From a bacterium (GTDB lineage Bacteria; Planctomycetota; SZUA-567), in contig QKCJ01000018.1 of assembly GCA_003245715.1 (NCBI GenBank), forward strand, positions 62,001-126,000: a stretch of DNA of 64,000 nucleotides, in the 5' to 3' direction. The notes below the pieces were generated by a model, which saw only the letters and a list, made by a program, of their open reading frames with translations, was not told the DNA's origin and did not search any database. Positions 52,657 through 62,459 of the stretch are shown here, piece after piece (the stretch's first letter is position 1; each line of letters starts with the position of its first letter). Position numbers and translations under genes: made by a program.

Positions 52657-54231
52657 GTGCAGAATAAGCTTAAAACCTATTCAATTGCCACCAAGCCCTG
52701 CTCGTACGTTACCGGCAGTCAGGACCATATTAATTATGTTACTGACGAATCACGCCTTACTGCGCCGATGGTCAAGCGTATTTTCTTTCCTTCTGATATT
52801 CATCAAGTGGCCGGGGCTTTGCAGTCGGTTCGCCGTCTTGGCGAGAGCTGCGTGGTTTCCGGCGGGCGTACCGGGGTGACTGGTGCGTCAGTGCCGATTG
52901 GTTCGCAGGCAGTGGTCTCGTTGGAGAAGATGAAGGATCTGCTTGATTTCCGCCATGACAAGAACAGCTATTTTATCCGCTGCCAGCCTGGTATGAGTCT
53001 CAAGGAATTGCAGCAGATGCTGGCAAACCGCACGCTGTCGCCGGTAAATGATCTGGCGGTTGCTTATAATGAAGGCCGGATTGAGCGTTTATGGTTCCCG
53101 GTTAATCCGACAGAGAGCAGCGCGCACCTTGGCGGGGTGGTTGCCAATAATGCTTCGGGGGCGAGGACGTATGGTTATGGCAGCACGCGCGAGTGGGTGC
53201 AGGCGCTAAAGATTGTGCTTGCTGATGGCGATGTGCTTGAACTGCGCCGGGGTGAGGTCTTCTGCCGGTCAAACAGTTTTTCTCTCTGCAAGAGCGATGG
53301 TATGGAGTATGACCTGAACTTTGTTGATTTTGATTATCCCCAGACCAAATGTACCTGCGGTTACTATATGCGCAAGGACATGGATTTGCTGGATCTGTTT
53401 ATCGGCAGCGAAGGGACGCTTGGGGCTATTGTCGAGATCGAGCTGCGTCTGGATATCAAGCCTGAAAAATCCTGTGGGGTGATGCTGTTTCTCTCTGACG
53501 AGCAGGAGGTGGTGGATCTGGTTTCTGAGGTTAATGTTCTGGGGCATTGTGTGGCGATGGAGTATTTTGATCGTCAGTCGCTGCGTCTGGTCAATGAGAG
53601 CAAGCCGGGTGAATATAATCTTGAAAGTTGGGACTGCTGCGCGCTTTACCTTGAATTTATGGGCAGGGAAAGTGATATCCGGAGGTATCTGGCGCAGTTG
53701 GCAGAGCTGGTGGGGCCTTATGAAATTGTCTCTGACTGGGCGGCATATAACAAACGTGAACTCAGGATGCAGCAGGAGTTTCGTCATGCCGTGCCTGAGG
53801 CGGTAAACTGTCTGATTGCCGAGCGTAAAAAGTCAAACCCCAAAATTCATAAAATTGGTACGGATATGGCTGTTCCGCTCTCAAATCTGCCCTATATTAT
53901 GCGTTATTACCGGCGTACTTTGCAGGCCCAGCAGCTTGACGCGGTTATTTTCGGTCACATCGGTGACGGGCATGTGCATGTCAATATACTCCCGGATACG
54001 ACCGAGGATATTGACAAGGCTAAACAGTTGTATCTGCAGTGGGCGGCAGAGATTGTCAGAAGCGGCGGGGCGGTCTCAGCTGAGCATGGCGTGGGGCGAA
54101 TCAAAAAAGCAATGCTTGCTGTCCAATACCCCAAGGAAGTTCTTGATTGTATGCGGGTTATCCGCTGCGCGTTTGATCCTGGCGAAACACTTTCTCCGGG
54201 AGTACTGGTCGACATGTTAAAGTCTTGTTGA
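52657..54231 (+). CDS. FAD-binding oxidase (GlcD/lactate dehydrogenase type)
   Basis: 524 aa, GTG start after GGAGACC. FAD_binding_4 domain (about 45-230) with VVSGGRTGVTGASVPIG and the conserved GGVVANNASGARTYGYGSTREWVQAL. The C-terminal oxidase domain has HIGDGHVHVNILPD (substrate His pair), GGAVSAEHGVGRIKK, and ends in DPGETLSPGVLVD. Oxidises an alpha-hydroxy acid such as glycolate or D-lactate. No Fe-S partner subunit (GlcF type) is adjacent. Confidence 0.9.
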   Translation: MQNKLKTYSIATKPCSYVTGSQDHINYVTDESRLTAPMVKRIFFPSDIHQVAGALQSVRRLGESCVVSGGRTGVTGASVPIGSQAVVSLEKMKDLLDFRHDKNSYFIRCQPGMSLKELQQMLANRTLSPVNDLAVAYNEGRIERLWFPVNPTESSAHLGGVVANNASGARTYGYGSTREWVQALKIVLADGDVLELRRGEVFCRSNSFSLCKSDGMEYDLNFVDFDYPQTKCTCGYYMRKDMDLLDLFIGSEGTLGAIVEIELRLDIKPEKSCGVMLFLSDEQEVVDLVSEVNVLGHCVAMEYFDRQSLRLVNESKPGEYNLESWDCCALYLEFMGRESDIRRYLAQLAELVGPYEIVSDWAAYNKRELRMQQEFRHAVPEAVNCLIAERKKSNPKIHKIGTDMAVPLSNLPYIMRYYRRTLQAQQLDAVIFGHIGDGHVHVNILPDTTEDIDKAKQLYLQWAAEIVRSGGAVSAEHGVGRIKKAMLAVQYPKEVLDCMRVIRCAFDPGETLSPGVLVDMLKSC

Positions 54232-54248
54232 TCAAAATGTAATTAGAG

Positions 54249-54276
54249 TTGACATTTTGCCTTTCTGAACTACAAT
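54249..54276 (+). promoter_or_regulatory. Sigma70 promoter in 368-bp gap
   Basis: TTGACA (54249-54254), 16 bp, TACAAT (54271-54276). The gap between the oxidase gene and the next gene (54232-54599) is otherwise AT-rich without a gene; the leader from this promoter would be about 315 nt. Confidence 0.55.
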
Positions 54277-54599
54277 ATGCCGGATAGTTAAGTGTGGGTA
54301 AATTCGCGCAATGTAGATAAATGCCACATTCGTGATTTTACACCAGAATGTATTTGTGGCAGGCGTCCAGCATATATAGTATTTGTTGATAAGCAGTTAT
54401 AATAATATAAATAAGTCGGCTGTTTTTTGGAATTGTTTTTGAATATTAATGATTAAATATAACGGTTTATATTTTTAGGCGGTAAATCGTTTTTCTAGAG
54501 TATTTATGGCGAATTTCAGCGGTTTTTTGACAGTTTTTTAAATTTATAATTTATCATAAAATCAGATCCCGGGTGGTTTCAGGGAAGAGGACTTCTACA

Positions 54600-56252
54600 A
54601 TGGCTCGAAAGCGCAGGACAGATATCACCTCATCCAATGACGGAGGCGATGAGGAAGCTGGTAATAATAAAATGCCCGGTAAGATTACGACCAGGCGTCC
54701 GGTATCAGGAAAAAGTCCGACAGTCAAAAGGGTTCCCGACCCGGCAAAGAAACGTGTAACAACCGGGCCTCATTCTCCGGTAGCTGGTCGTATGGCCCGC
54801 ACAAAAAAATCCGGAAAGAATTCCATGATTACTTATGCGGTTGTCGCGGGAATAGTGGTGGTTTTGGGTATTATTGCCTGGCGGGTGCAGGCTCATTATG
54901 CTGAAGTTGAGCAGCAGAAGATCCGTGAAGAGAAAGAACGTCTGGCGGCCGAGGCTGAAAAAGAAAAGCTGCGTCTGATGCGTGAGGCTGAGGCAAAGAA
55001 GAGGGAAGAAGCCAGAAAGAAGCAACTCGCTGCCGAGGAAAAGCTCAAAGAGATGGAAGAGCAGGAGCGCAAGGCCCGTCTCGCGCAGGAAAAAGCGGAA
55101 AAAGAACGGCTGGAAAAACAGCGCAAGGCAGAGCTGGATATGAAAGCCAAGGCGGCTGAGGCGGCTCGCGTCAAAGCGGTTCAGGATGAACTGAATAACG
55201 CAGTTAAGGAAGCTAAAGAGGTTGCTGCAAAGGGTGATTTTGCCAAGGCTGCCAACATCATCAACAGCAAGCTTGGTGGTGACGCAGGCGACAAAAAAAC
55301 CGCTCAGGAATATCATAGAAGTTTTCAGAAATTTGCACTGGCCGTCAGCGAGGTCAAGCCTGGCCCTGATGCCATTGCCAAGGACATGTACGACTTTGTT
55401 CTCAAGGACGGTAACGAGATCCGCGCCAAAGTAGAGCGACAGGGAATTACCGATATTACCATCATCAAGAATGGCGGCATCAAGCTGATACTTGAGCGCA
55501 AGCGGATTGTAAGTCAGAAGGCTGTCAAACAGGAAGATATTGACAAGGCTAACCGTGAAAAGGTTATTGTAAAGGCAAAAGAAGCGACGACCAGTGTTGA
55601 GTTTTATGCGATCGGTGTTTACGCTCTGGAGCTTGGCCAGAATGAACTGATGCTGAAAGCCTTTAATAAGGCTATTGAGCTTGATCCGAATGTTGCCGGT
55701 AATGTTTACGAGTTTGAGGCGCGCAAGCTGTTTGCTTCGGGTGCTTTTGACCGTTCGCTGAAAAATATCAAGGCTGCGCAGCGCAAGTTTGACAAGCTGA
55801 GCAAGGTTTATCCTGACAGCAAGGCTAACGCCATGCTCAAGGGTGCTGTTGAGGAAGAGAGCAAGGTTATTGCAATGCTCTCAAAAAGCAAGGCCAAGGA
55901 CGGTGCGGCTGGCGCGGCAAAAGATTCTGCCGGTGCGGGGGATAATGAAACGATGCAGTCTATCTCTTCTGAAATGGAGAAAGCCAAGGAAGGGGTAACG
56001 GCGACCGGGGCAAATGCTATCAAGCTTGCTGACAAGTTGTCGGCAGAAGCGGCTGATCTTGAGAAACAGGCGCAGAGTGCCGGCAGCCGGAAAGACTCAA
56101 ATGTCTTTTACAAGGAAGCGGTTAAAAAGCTGACACAGGCACTGGTGCTTTATCAGAACTTCCTCGATAAAAACGACGATGAAGCAGTTTCGGCAAAACT
56201 TCAGGACGCTACAAGGCGGTACTACTGGTGTAAGAAACTGCAGACGCTCTAA
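54600..56252 (+). CDS. Membrane-anchored coiled-coil protein, unknown
   Basis: 550 aa from ATG 54600 (AGAGG before it). A basic, disordered cytoplasmic part (1-75, many Lys/Arg/Pro) is followed by one membrane segment (about 77-93: YAVVAGIVVVLGIIAW). Then a long Lys/Glu/Ala/Arg coiled coil (about 97-200), a globular part (about 260-330, with IRAKVERQGITDITIIKNGGIKLILERK) and TPR-like helices to the end. No catalytic motif seen. It resembles TolA-like scaffold proteins in layout only. Confidence 0.65.
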   Translation: MARKRRTDITSSNDGGDEEAGNNKMPGKITTRRPVSGKSPTVKRVPDPAKKRVTTGPHSPVAGRMARTKKSGKNSMITYAVVAGIVVVLGIIAWRVQAHYAEVEQQKIREEKERLAAEAEKEKLRLMREAEAKKREEARKKQLAAEEKLKEMEEQERKARLAQEKAEKERLEKQRKAELDMKAKAAEAARVKAVQDELNNAVKEAKEVAAKGDFAKAANIINSKLGGDAGDKKTAQEYHRSFQKFALAVSEVKPGPDAIAKDMYDFVLKDGNEIRAKVERQGITDITIIKNGGIKLILERKRIVSQKAVKQEDIDKANREKVIVKAKEATTSVEFYAIGVYALELGQNELMLKAFNKAIELDPNVAGNVYEFEARKLFASGAFDRSLKNIKAAQRKFDKLSKVYPDSKANAMLKGAVEEESKVIAMLSKSKAKDGAAGAAKDSAGAGDNETMQSISSEMEKAKEGVTATGANAIKLADKLSAEAADLEKQAQSAGSRKDSNVFYKEAVKKLTQALVLYQNFLDKNDDEAVSAKLQDATRRYYWCKKLQTL

Positions 56253-56310
56253 TAACCTAAAAGCCGGTTTATTTTTCGAGTCTGAATTTATCTGCGGATA
56301 ACAAAAATAA

Positions 56311-56340
56311 AAGCCCTGCCATTCATGGCGGGGCTTTTTT
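56311..56340 (+). terminator. Terminator between convergent genes
   Basis: AAGCCCTGCC pairs with GGCGGGGCTT around ATTCAT, followed by four T. Confidence 0.85.
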
Positions 56341-56369
56341 GTTTGTTACTGAGCGGTTGATGCCGCTAA

Positions 56370-57218
56370 TTAATTCAGAACTTTTTCGATATTTTCAATA
56401 ATGGTTTTGAAACACTTGCTGGTTGCGGATTCACTTTCTTTAATGACAAAAGGTTTGCCATTGTCGCAGGCCGCGGCAAAGGCCGGGTCAATCGGCACTT
56501 TGCCGAGAAAGGCGACTTCTTCCTGCTGGGCCATCTTCATGCCGCCGTCTTTGGAGAAGATATTGTGCTCCTTGCCGCAATCAGGGCAGACAAAGCCGCT
56601 CATGTTTTCAATAACCCCAAGTACAGGCATTTCAAGCTTGTGGCAGAAGTCGATACATTTGCGGCAGTCAGACAGGGATACTTCCTGCGGGGTTGTGACG
56701 ATAATCGCACCAGTCTTGCCACCTGAGTCCTTGACGAGTTGGCAGGCCGAGAGTGGCTCGTCGCCGGTGCCGGGAGGGAAGTCCATAATCAGGTAATCAA
56801 GCTCGCCCCAGCTGACATCGCGAACAAACTGCTGCAATACGGAGATCTTCATCGGGCCGCGCCAGATAATGGCGTTGTCTGCTTCAGGAAGCACAAAGCT
56901 TACTGACATAATCTTGAGGCCGTTAGACTCTATCGGCATAATGTTTTCCCCGTCAGACTGCGCGCGGACATCCTGCAGATGAAACATGGTTGGGATTGAC
57001 GGGCCGTGGAAATCAATATCAAGCAGACCGACTTTTTTACCTGAAGCGCTCAGGGACGCTGCAAGGTTAGCCGCAACCGAACTTTTACCGACGCCACCCT
57101 TGCCGGAAAGAACAAGAATCTTGTTCTTGATATTGTTGAGCTGTTTGGTGAGTTTCTGATCCTGACATGAGCCGGAAGAATCACAGCTGCCGCATGAACC
57201 TGAACATTCGCCACTCAT
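56370..57218 (-). CDS. Mrp/NBP35-type Fe-S carrier ATPase
   Basis: 282 aa. Deviant Walker A GKGGVGKSS near residue 40, FHGPSIPTMF, DFPPGTGDEPLS, and the C-terminal CPDCG (CxxC) that binds the bridging Fe-S cluster. The N terminus has a Cys/Ser/Gly cluster (CSGSCGSCDSSGSC), as in eukaryotic NBP35 and some bacterial Mrp proteins. Delivers Fe-S clusters to apo-proteins. Minus strand, single gene. Confidence 0.92.
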   Translation of the reverse strand: MSGECSGSCGSCDSSGSCQDQKLTKQLNNIKNKILVLSGKGGVGKSSVAANLAASLSASGKKVGLLDIDFHGPSIPTMFHLQDVRAQSDGENIMPIESNGLKIMSVSFVLPEADNAIIWRGPMKISVLQQFVRDVSWGELDYLIMDFPPGTGDEPLSACQLVKDSGGKTGAIIVTTPQEVSLSDCRKCIDFCHKLEMPVLGVIENMSGFVCPDCGKEHNIFSKDGGMKMAQQEEVAFLGKVPIDPAFAAACDNGKPFVIKESESATSKCFKTIIENIEKVLN

Positions 57219-57425
57219 TGTGTATCTCCTTTTTTAATTCCCGCGCTGCAACTCACAACCATTTTTGTGCGCTGCCGCATGGACTGAGATGGATTATCTT
57301 GTCACCCCATCTCCTGTGTTTGCGAATAAGTAATGACGAAAATTATACGGTTAGGAAAAACCAGAGCAAGACCTTTCTGGACATTAGTTCGAAATGGTTT
57401 TGCGCGGCAATTGGTAGTAGTGGGG

Positions 57426-58340
57426 TTACAAAAGAGATTTTGCGTAAAGGATTATGAAGACGCCAAGCATGACGCCAAGTAGTGCCAGACCTTTTTTGCG
57501 ACGGTTTACATCCTTGAAGATTAGGACGCCTATAATGAATGAGATTATCGCGCTGGTGCGGCGCAGGGCTGAGACGATGCCGATCAGGGCTTCTGGGTCG
57601 TGCAAGGCCTGAAAGTAAATAAAGTCGGCAGTGACCAGAAAGAGTCCGACCAGTGGCATCGACCATTTCCACTTGAAGGAGCTGTATTTTTTGCGGCGGG
57701 GAAACCAGATTGTCAGGACGGTGATAGCGGAGATTATGCTCAGATAAATCATAAACCAGCAGAGGACTGCCACCGGTTCGAAGCCGCCGGCTTTCTGCAT
57801 CAGGAATTTATCGTAAAGGCTGCTGATAGCACCCAAGAGTGTGCCGCCGACCACAAAGTAGATCCATTTGTTGCGGGTGAAGAAGATCCCTTCCTTGCGC
57901 CCCTGCAGGCTGAAGATGTAGTAGGAGATAAAGACAATTGCCAGCCCTAGCCATTGCAGCGGAGTGAAGCGTTCGCCGAAAATTATAACCGCGCCAAGAA
58001 GTGTCCAGAGCGGGGCGGAGGCGCGGATGGGGATGACAATTGAGATCGGAAGATTCTTGACGGCGAAAAACGTGCAGACCCAGGACGAGCCGACGATGAA
58101 GCTTTTGATAATCAGGAGTCCGTGCTGGTGCCAGCTCAGAGCCGGGATATAGAGCGAGTAATCATGCGCGAGCTGCGGATTTGTGTATGAGAAGAGCATG
58201 ATGCCAAGAGCAATGATTGCGCCGCAGGTAGTTGTGCAGAGCAAGGTCGGAAGAACGGCGTTTTCGTTGACCGCCTGCTTGCGGCAGACATCATAGATAC
58301 CGAGAAAAAAGGCCGAAGCCAGAGACAGGTAGATCCACAT
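57426..58340 (-). CDS. EamA/DMT-family transporter
   Basis: 304 aa with ten hydrophobic segments in two EamA-like halves (about 1-140 and 155-300). Drug/metabolite exporter superfamily; substrate unknown. Lies downstream of the small accessory protein gene (58414-58599, separated by a terminator-like hairpin), which may or may not be linked. Confidence 0.85.
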   Translation of the reverse strand: MWIYLSLASAFFLGIYDVCRKQAVNENAVLPTLLCTTTCGAIIALGIMLFSYTNPQLAHDYSLYIPALSWHQHGLLIIKSFIVGSSWVCTFFAVKNLPISIVIPIRASAPLWTLLGAVIIFGERFTPLQWLGLAIVFISYYIFSLQGRKEGIFFTRNKWIYFVVGGTLLGAISSLYDKFLMQKAGGFEPVAVLCWFMIYLSIISAITVLTIWFPRRKKYSSFKWKWSMPLVGLFLVTADFIYFQALHDPEALIGIVSALRRTSAIISFIIGVLIFKDVNRRKKGLALLGVMLGVFIILYAKSLL

Positions 58341-58361
58341 GGTTGATTTCTAGCGCTATAT

Positions 58362-58392
58362 AAAAGCAGGGCTCCGGAGACGAAGCCCTGCT
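58362..58392 (-). terminator. Minus-strand terminator
   Basis: AGCAGGGCT pairs with AGCCCTGCT; on the minus strand TTTTAT follows. It would end the small accessory protein transcript before the EamA gene. Confidence 0.65.
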
Positions 58393-58413
58393 GGTTGAGA
58401 TTTAAAAAACGAC

Positions 58414-58599
58414 TCAGAACTCTTCATCAATCTGGTCTTCTTCGCGAACCCATTCGATGGTTTCACTGTCAGGGCTTGTTTCTGCCCCTGAGTTCCATTT
58501 GATAAGTCCATAGAATATGCAGATAACGGTGATGGCAACAGATAGAGCGATTGCCGCGAAAATCCAGTTATCTGCGAGTCCGAGTATTGCCGGAAACAT
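58414..58599 (-). CDS. Small membrane protein, symporter accessory-like
   Basis: 61 aa, RBS AAAGGAATT. One membrane segment with MFPAILGLADNWIFAAIALSVAITVICIFYGLIKWN; the ILGLAD...YGLIxWN pattern is like the small accessory subunits that sit beside sodium:solute symporters in many anaerobes. The tail (EETI/EWVREEDQIDEEF) is acidic. No symporter gene is beside it; only an EamA transporter is near. Role uncertain. Confidence 0.6.
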   Translation of the reverse strand: MFPAILGLADNWIFAAIALSVAITVICIFYGLIKWNSGAETSPDSETIEWVREEDQIDEEF

Positions 58600-58661
58600 A
58601 ATTAATTCCTTTAGTAAATTAACAAAATTAATTATACAGCTTTGACCGGCTACTGCCAGAG

Positions 58662-59003
58662 TTATTTTTTCTCTGTCTTGACATCTTCTTTCATTGCTTC
58701 TGTCTTTGTTGCAGGGGCTTTGTTGCTGAACTCTTCTGCGCTGATGATGCCATCGCCGTTCTTGTCCATTTCAACGTAGATGAAGTTGCCTTCCTTGTCG
58801 CCCTTGTTGTCGGTAATCTTGTCAAACTCGTCGTAGGTTACCTGGCCGTCCTTGTTGATGTCGACTTCTGAGAATTTTGCATCCTGCATGGTCATGGCGG
58901 CTTTCTTCTGGCCGTCTTTTGGTGCGTCTGTCTTTGCGCTGCCACAACCTGCAAGAGTCATTGCGCCTGCTGCGATAGCTGCTGTAAATAGTTTATAGTT
59001 CAT
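58662..59003 (-). CDS. EF-hand lipoprotein
   Basis: 113 aa from ATG 59003, after AAAGGAATC; the earlier ATG 5 codons upstream is less likely. Lipobox LAGC near residue 20. Two EF-hand loops: DINKDGQVTYDEF and DKNGDGIISAEEF, each with Asp/Asn-x-Asp-Gly and a Glu at the end. Probably binds calcium at the cell surface. Lies 28 bp after paaK, so it may be transcribed with it. Confidence 0.85.
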   Translation of the reverse strand: MNYKLFTAAIAAGAMTLAGCGSAKTDAPKDGQKKAAMTMQDAKFSEVDINKDGQVTYDEFDKITDNKGDKEGNFIYVEMDKNGDGIISAEEFSNKAPATKTEAMKEDVKTEKK

Positions 59004-59031
59004 GATGATTCCTTTCATAATTGTGAATAGC

Positions 59032-60339
59032 CTACTCAGGCTTATTCACTCGGTTGTCAATTACCCTTACTGCCTTGCCGCTGGAGCGTTCGAGCGAGTA
59101 CGGGGCTACAAGTTCTACATTTACACCAATCTGTGCGATGCGTTGGATCGCCGCGTGGATTTCATTTTTAAGGTGTATCATCTCGGTCATCTTGTCTGAG
59201 AAATCCTCAGGGCGAAGCTCGACCTTGACGGTGACCTTGTCCATGTTGCCGGGACGGTCGATAATAATCAGATAATGCGGCGCGGCCTTCTCTATCTGCA
59301 GGAGCGCTTCCTCAATCTGCGAGGGGAAGACATTGACCCCGCGGATAATCAGCATGTCATCACTGCGGCCATAAACCCTGCCCATGCGCACACCAGTCCG
59401 TCCGCAATCGCAAGGCGAATAATCAAGCGAAGAGATATCACGCGTGCGGTAGCGGATAATCGGCATCGCTTCTTTGGTCAGCGAGGTAAAGACCAGTTCG
59501 CCCCTCTCGCCGGGCTTGACCGGCTCAAGCGTATCCGGATCAATACACTCGACGATAAAATGGTCTTCCTGCACATGCATCCCGCAGCGGTAGCAACAGT
59601 CGCCGCTGACGCCCGGGCCGATAATTTCTGACAGACCGTAATTGTTTGTCGCAAACAGACCAAGCTCGGACTCGATCTTGTCGCGCATGTCATCAGTCCA
59701 CATCTCACCGCCGAAGAAACCGAACTTCAGCGGCAGTTTTTCAATGCCATTCTCACGGGCGATCTCCGCGATATTAAGCGCGTAGCTTGGAGTACAGATC
59801 AGCGCGTCTGCCGCAAGATCGTTTAATAGTATCACCTGACGGGCGGTGTTGCCGGCTGAGGCCGGAACGATTCCTGCACCGATACGGTTGATGCCAAAGT
59901 GCAGACCGAAACCGCCGGTAAATAATCCTAAGCCAAAAGCGATGTGCGCAAGATGATCTTTACGCAGCCCCCCCGCAGTCAGAAAACGCGCGCAGAGGTT
60001 CGACCAGTTCTGCACATCTTTTTCCGTGTACGCCACAAAGGTCGGCTTGCCGGTTGTTCCCGATGAGCCGTGAATCCGTGAAATCTCACTCTTGTTAACT
60101 GCCAGCATCCCCAGCGGATAATTCTCACGCAGGTCTGCCTTGGTCGTAAAGGGCAGCTTGCGCAGATCGTCGAGCGATTTTATATCCTCAGGCGCAAGAC
60201 CAGCCAGCGCCTTCTTGTAATAAGGTACTTTCAATGCCTGCTTCAGTGATTCACGCAAACGCGAAAGCTGTAATTCTGTCAGTTGATCCCGGGATATTGT
60301 TTCGTCTTTATCCCAGATCATATTTTTAGGTATATTCAT
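59032..60339 (-). CDS. paaK: Phenylacetate-CoA ligase homologue 1
   Basis: 435 aa from ATG 60339; an upstream ATG adds 14 unrelated residues. AMP-forming CoA ligase. Adenylate loop SSGTTGKPTFVAYTEKD near 90, YRTRDIS and a zinc-like Cys set (CCYRCG, CDCGRTG), PaaK C-terminal domain GVNVFPSQIEEALLQIE. Activates aryl acids such as phenylacetate. It is the third gene of a paaK-ACT-paaK set. Confidence 0.9.
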   Translation of the reverse strand: MNIPKNMIWDKDETISRDQLTELQLSRLRESLKQALKVPYYKKALAGLAPEDIKSLDDLRKLPFTTKADLRENYPLGMLAVNKSEISRIHGSSGTTGKPTFVAYTEKDVQNWSNLCARFLTAGGLRKDHLAHIAFGLGLFTGGFGLHFGINRIGAGIVPASAGNTARQVILLNDLAADALICTPSYALNIAEIARENGIEKLPLKFGFFGGEMWTDDMRDKIESELGLFATNNYGLSEIIGPGVSGDCCYRCGMHVQEDHFIVECIDPDTLEPVKPGERGELVFTSLTKEAMPIIRYRTRDISSLDYSPCDCGRTGVRMGRVYGRSDDMLIIRGVNVFPSQIEEALLQIEKAAPHYLIIIDRPGNMDKVTVKVELRPEDFSDKMTEMIHLKNEIHAAIQRIAQIGVNVELVAPYSLERSSGKAVRVIDNRVNKPE

Positions 60340-60411
60340 TTTATCGCCGCAATTCCAGGAAGGGTGAAACGTAAAAAACATGCGAGCAGTTATTGCGCTC
60401 GCCGCGTAATA

Positions 60412-60849
60412 TCAGCAGGATTTGTCAAAGAGATCAATCTCGCCGATTACGTTCATCCCCGAATCAGTCAGTACTTTTGCCGCCGCATCAGTGTCAGTAA
60501 AGCGGAACATCATAACCGCCTCGCCGTTGCAGCGGAAGGTGAAGGCGTACATGTATTCAATGTTGAGCCCCGCCTTCTCAATCACATCAAGAATCTCCGC
60601 CAGCCCGCCCGGTTCGTCGCGGACTTGAGTGGCGATTACTTCATTTACTTTCACTACAAAGCCGTTTTCTTTCAATAAATGTTCGGCTTTTTCCCATTCT
60701 TTTACGATTATCCGCAAAATTCCGAATTGTTCGGTGTCTGCGAGCGATAATGTCACGAGATTGATGCCGGCGTCCGCTAATGTTTTGGCGGCGTGGTTGA
60801 GGTGGCCTGGCTTGTTTTCAAGAAATACTGAAATCTGCTTGATCTTCAT
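60412..60849 (-). CDS. Tandem ACT-domain protein
   Basis: 145 aa. Two ACT repeats: ISVFLENKPGHLNHAAKTLADAGINLVTLSLADTEQFGILRIIV (about 5-50) and VRDEPGGLAEILDVIEKAGLNIEYMYAFTFRCNGEAVMMFRF (about 75-120). ACT domains sense amino acids. This family is often found beside paaK and indolepyruvate ferredoxin oxidoreductase genes, so it may sense aromatic amino acids. Confidence 0.85.
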   Translation of the reverse strand: MKIKQISVFLENKPGHLNHAAKTLADAGINLVTLSLADTEQFGILRIIVKEWEKAEHLLKENGFVVKVNEVIATQVRDEPGGLAEILDVIEKAGLNIEYMYAFTFRCNGEAVMMFRFTDTDAAAKVLTDSGMNVIGEIDLFDKSC

Positions 60850-60902
60850 TTTTATTCCTTCCCTGTTTGTGGGTGAGTTTTTTATTTACAGTGTAATCAG
60901 AC

Positions 60903-62237
60903 TTATTCCTGCGCGCGTTTATCAATCAGACGCTTGGCCTTGCCCTCGCTGCGGGGCAGGGAGTTAGGCTCCATGAGCTTGACGGTTACGCGGATCTGGA
61001 TAATGCTCTCGATTGCGTGGGCGATCTTCTTCTGCAGCGCCTGAACTTCTGCGATTTTGTCAGAGAACGCTTCTGGCGTAACTTCAACCTCGACATTGAT
61101 CTGGTCGAGCCCGCCGCTTCTGGTGAGGACTATCTGATAATGCGGCAGCGCCTCCTCAACCGAGAGCAGACCAGCTTCAATCTGCGAGGGGAAGACATTG
61201 ACCCCGCGGATAATAAACATGTCATCGCTGCGGCGCGAGATGCGCTCCATCCGGCGGATTGTCCGCCCGCAGGGGCATTTTTCAGTTATGATTCTGGTGA
61301 TGTCGCGGGTGCGGTAACGGATCATCGGCATGGCTTTCTTGCACAGCGTTGTCAGCACCAGCTCTCCTTCCTCGCCGTCGTCAAGAACGTCGCCGCTTTC
61401 GGGGTCGATGATTTCAGGGTAGAATAAGTCCTCGAAGATATGCAAGCCCCTCTGGTGCAGACACATTGAAGCTACGCCAGGGCCGGTGATCTCTGAGAGG
61501 CCGTAAATGTCGATGCACTTGATACCGGTCTCGCGCTCCATATATAGCCCCATCTCCATCGTCCAAGGTTCAGCACCGAAGATCCCCACCCGCAGGGGCA
61601 GCTCCTTGAGGTTGATGCCCATATTTTTGGCCTGCTCGATAATATGCAGGAAATAACTCGGCGTGCAGCAGATGGCGTTTGAGCCGAAATCTTTCATAAT
61701 CATAAGCTGGCGTTCGGTGTTGCCGCCTGATATCGGGATGACGGTTGCCCCAAGTGACTCCGCACCGTAATGCGCGCCAAGGCCGCCGGTAAATAGTCCA
61801 TAACCGTAAGCGTTCTGGATGACGTCGCCGCTGTGCAGACCCGCGCAAGAAAAAGTCCTCTCCATCGCATTAGCCCAGACCTTGATGTCTTCGTCTGTAT
61901 AAGCTACAACAATCGGCTTCCCGGTTGTCCCGGATGACGCATGCAGGCGGACGATATCCTTCATGCCGGTGGCGAATAAGCCAAATGGATAAGTATCACG
62001 CAGGTCGGTCTTGACGGTAAAGGGGAATTTGCCGAGGTCAGACAGTTCCCTGACGGAATCGGGGCTGAGGTTATTTGCCCCGCAGCGTTCCCGGAAGAGC
62101 TTAACATGGTCATAGGCGTGTCTGATAATTGCCCGCAAACGCTGTAGCTGCAAGTCTTTGAGCTTTTGGGTGGGTAGAAAATCCGGCGCACTGGCGGGAT
62201 TGAACAACCCCTCACTGTCGTTCCATAATGCCTGCAT
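60903..62237 (-). CDS. paaK: Phenylacetate-CoA ligase homologue 2
   Basis: 444 aa, a paralogue of the previous ligase. SSGTTGKPIVVAYTDED, YRTRDITR, CPCGRTIRRMERISRRSDDMFIIRGVNVFPSQIE and a C-terminal domain ending LIDKR. Together with the ACT gene and the other paaK it forms a short operon for activating aryl acids, probably products of aromatic amino-acid breakdown. Two copies suggest different substrates. Confidence 0.9.
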   Translation of the reverse strand: MQALWNDSEGLFNPASAPDFLPTQKLKDLQLQRLRAIIRHAYDHVKLFRERCGANNLSPDSVRELSDLGKFPFTVKTDLRDTYPFGLFATGMKDIVRLHASSGTTGKPIVVAYTDEDIKVWANAMERTFSCAGLHSGDVIQNAYGYGLFTGGLGAHYGAESLGATVIPISGGNTERQLMIMKDFGSNAICCTPSYFLHIIEQAKNMGINLKELPLRVGIFGAEPWTMEMGLYMERETGIKCIDIYGLSEITGPGVASMCLHQRGLHIFEDLFYPEIIDPESGDVLDDGEEGELVLTTLCKKAMPMIRYRTRDITRIITEKCPCGRTIRRMERISRRSDDMFIIRGVNVFPSQIEAGLLSVEEALPHYQIVLTRSGGLDQINVEVEVTPEAFSDKIAEVQALQKKIAHAIESIIQIRVTVKLMEPNSLPRSEGKAKRLIDKRAQE

Positions 62238-62459
62238 ATGTTTTCCTCTGTCTTGCTAACCAATGAAATGATCCTGAAAATGGTATTGCCGTTATCAGGA
62301 TATGCCCGTTAATTTTAATCCAAATAGTCATTTGTTCAAGGATAAATGATTGTGGCGGAAGCGAAAATTGAGTATAACTCAGAACATTTCTTGCCCCGGA
62401 GAATTATTTAGCTATGATTTGCTGGTGCGATTTGCACAATTATTGAGGATTTAAGGGGT

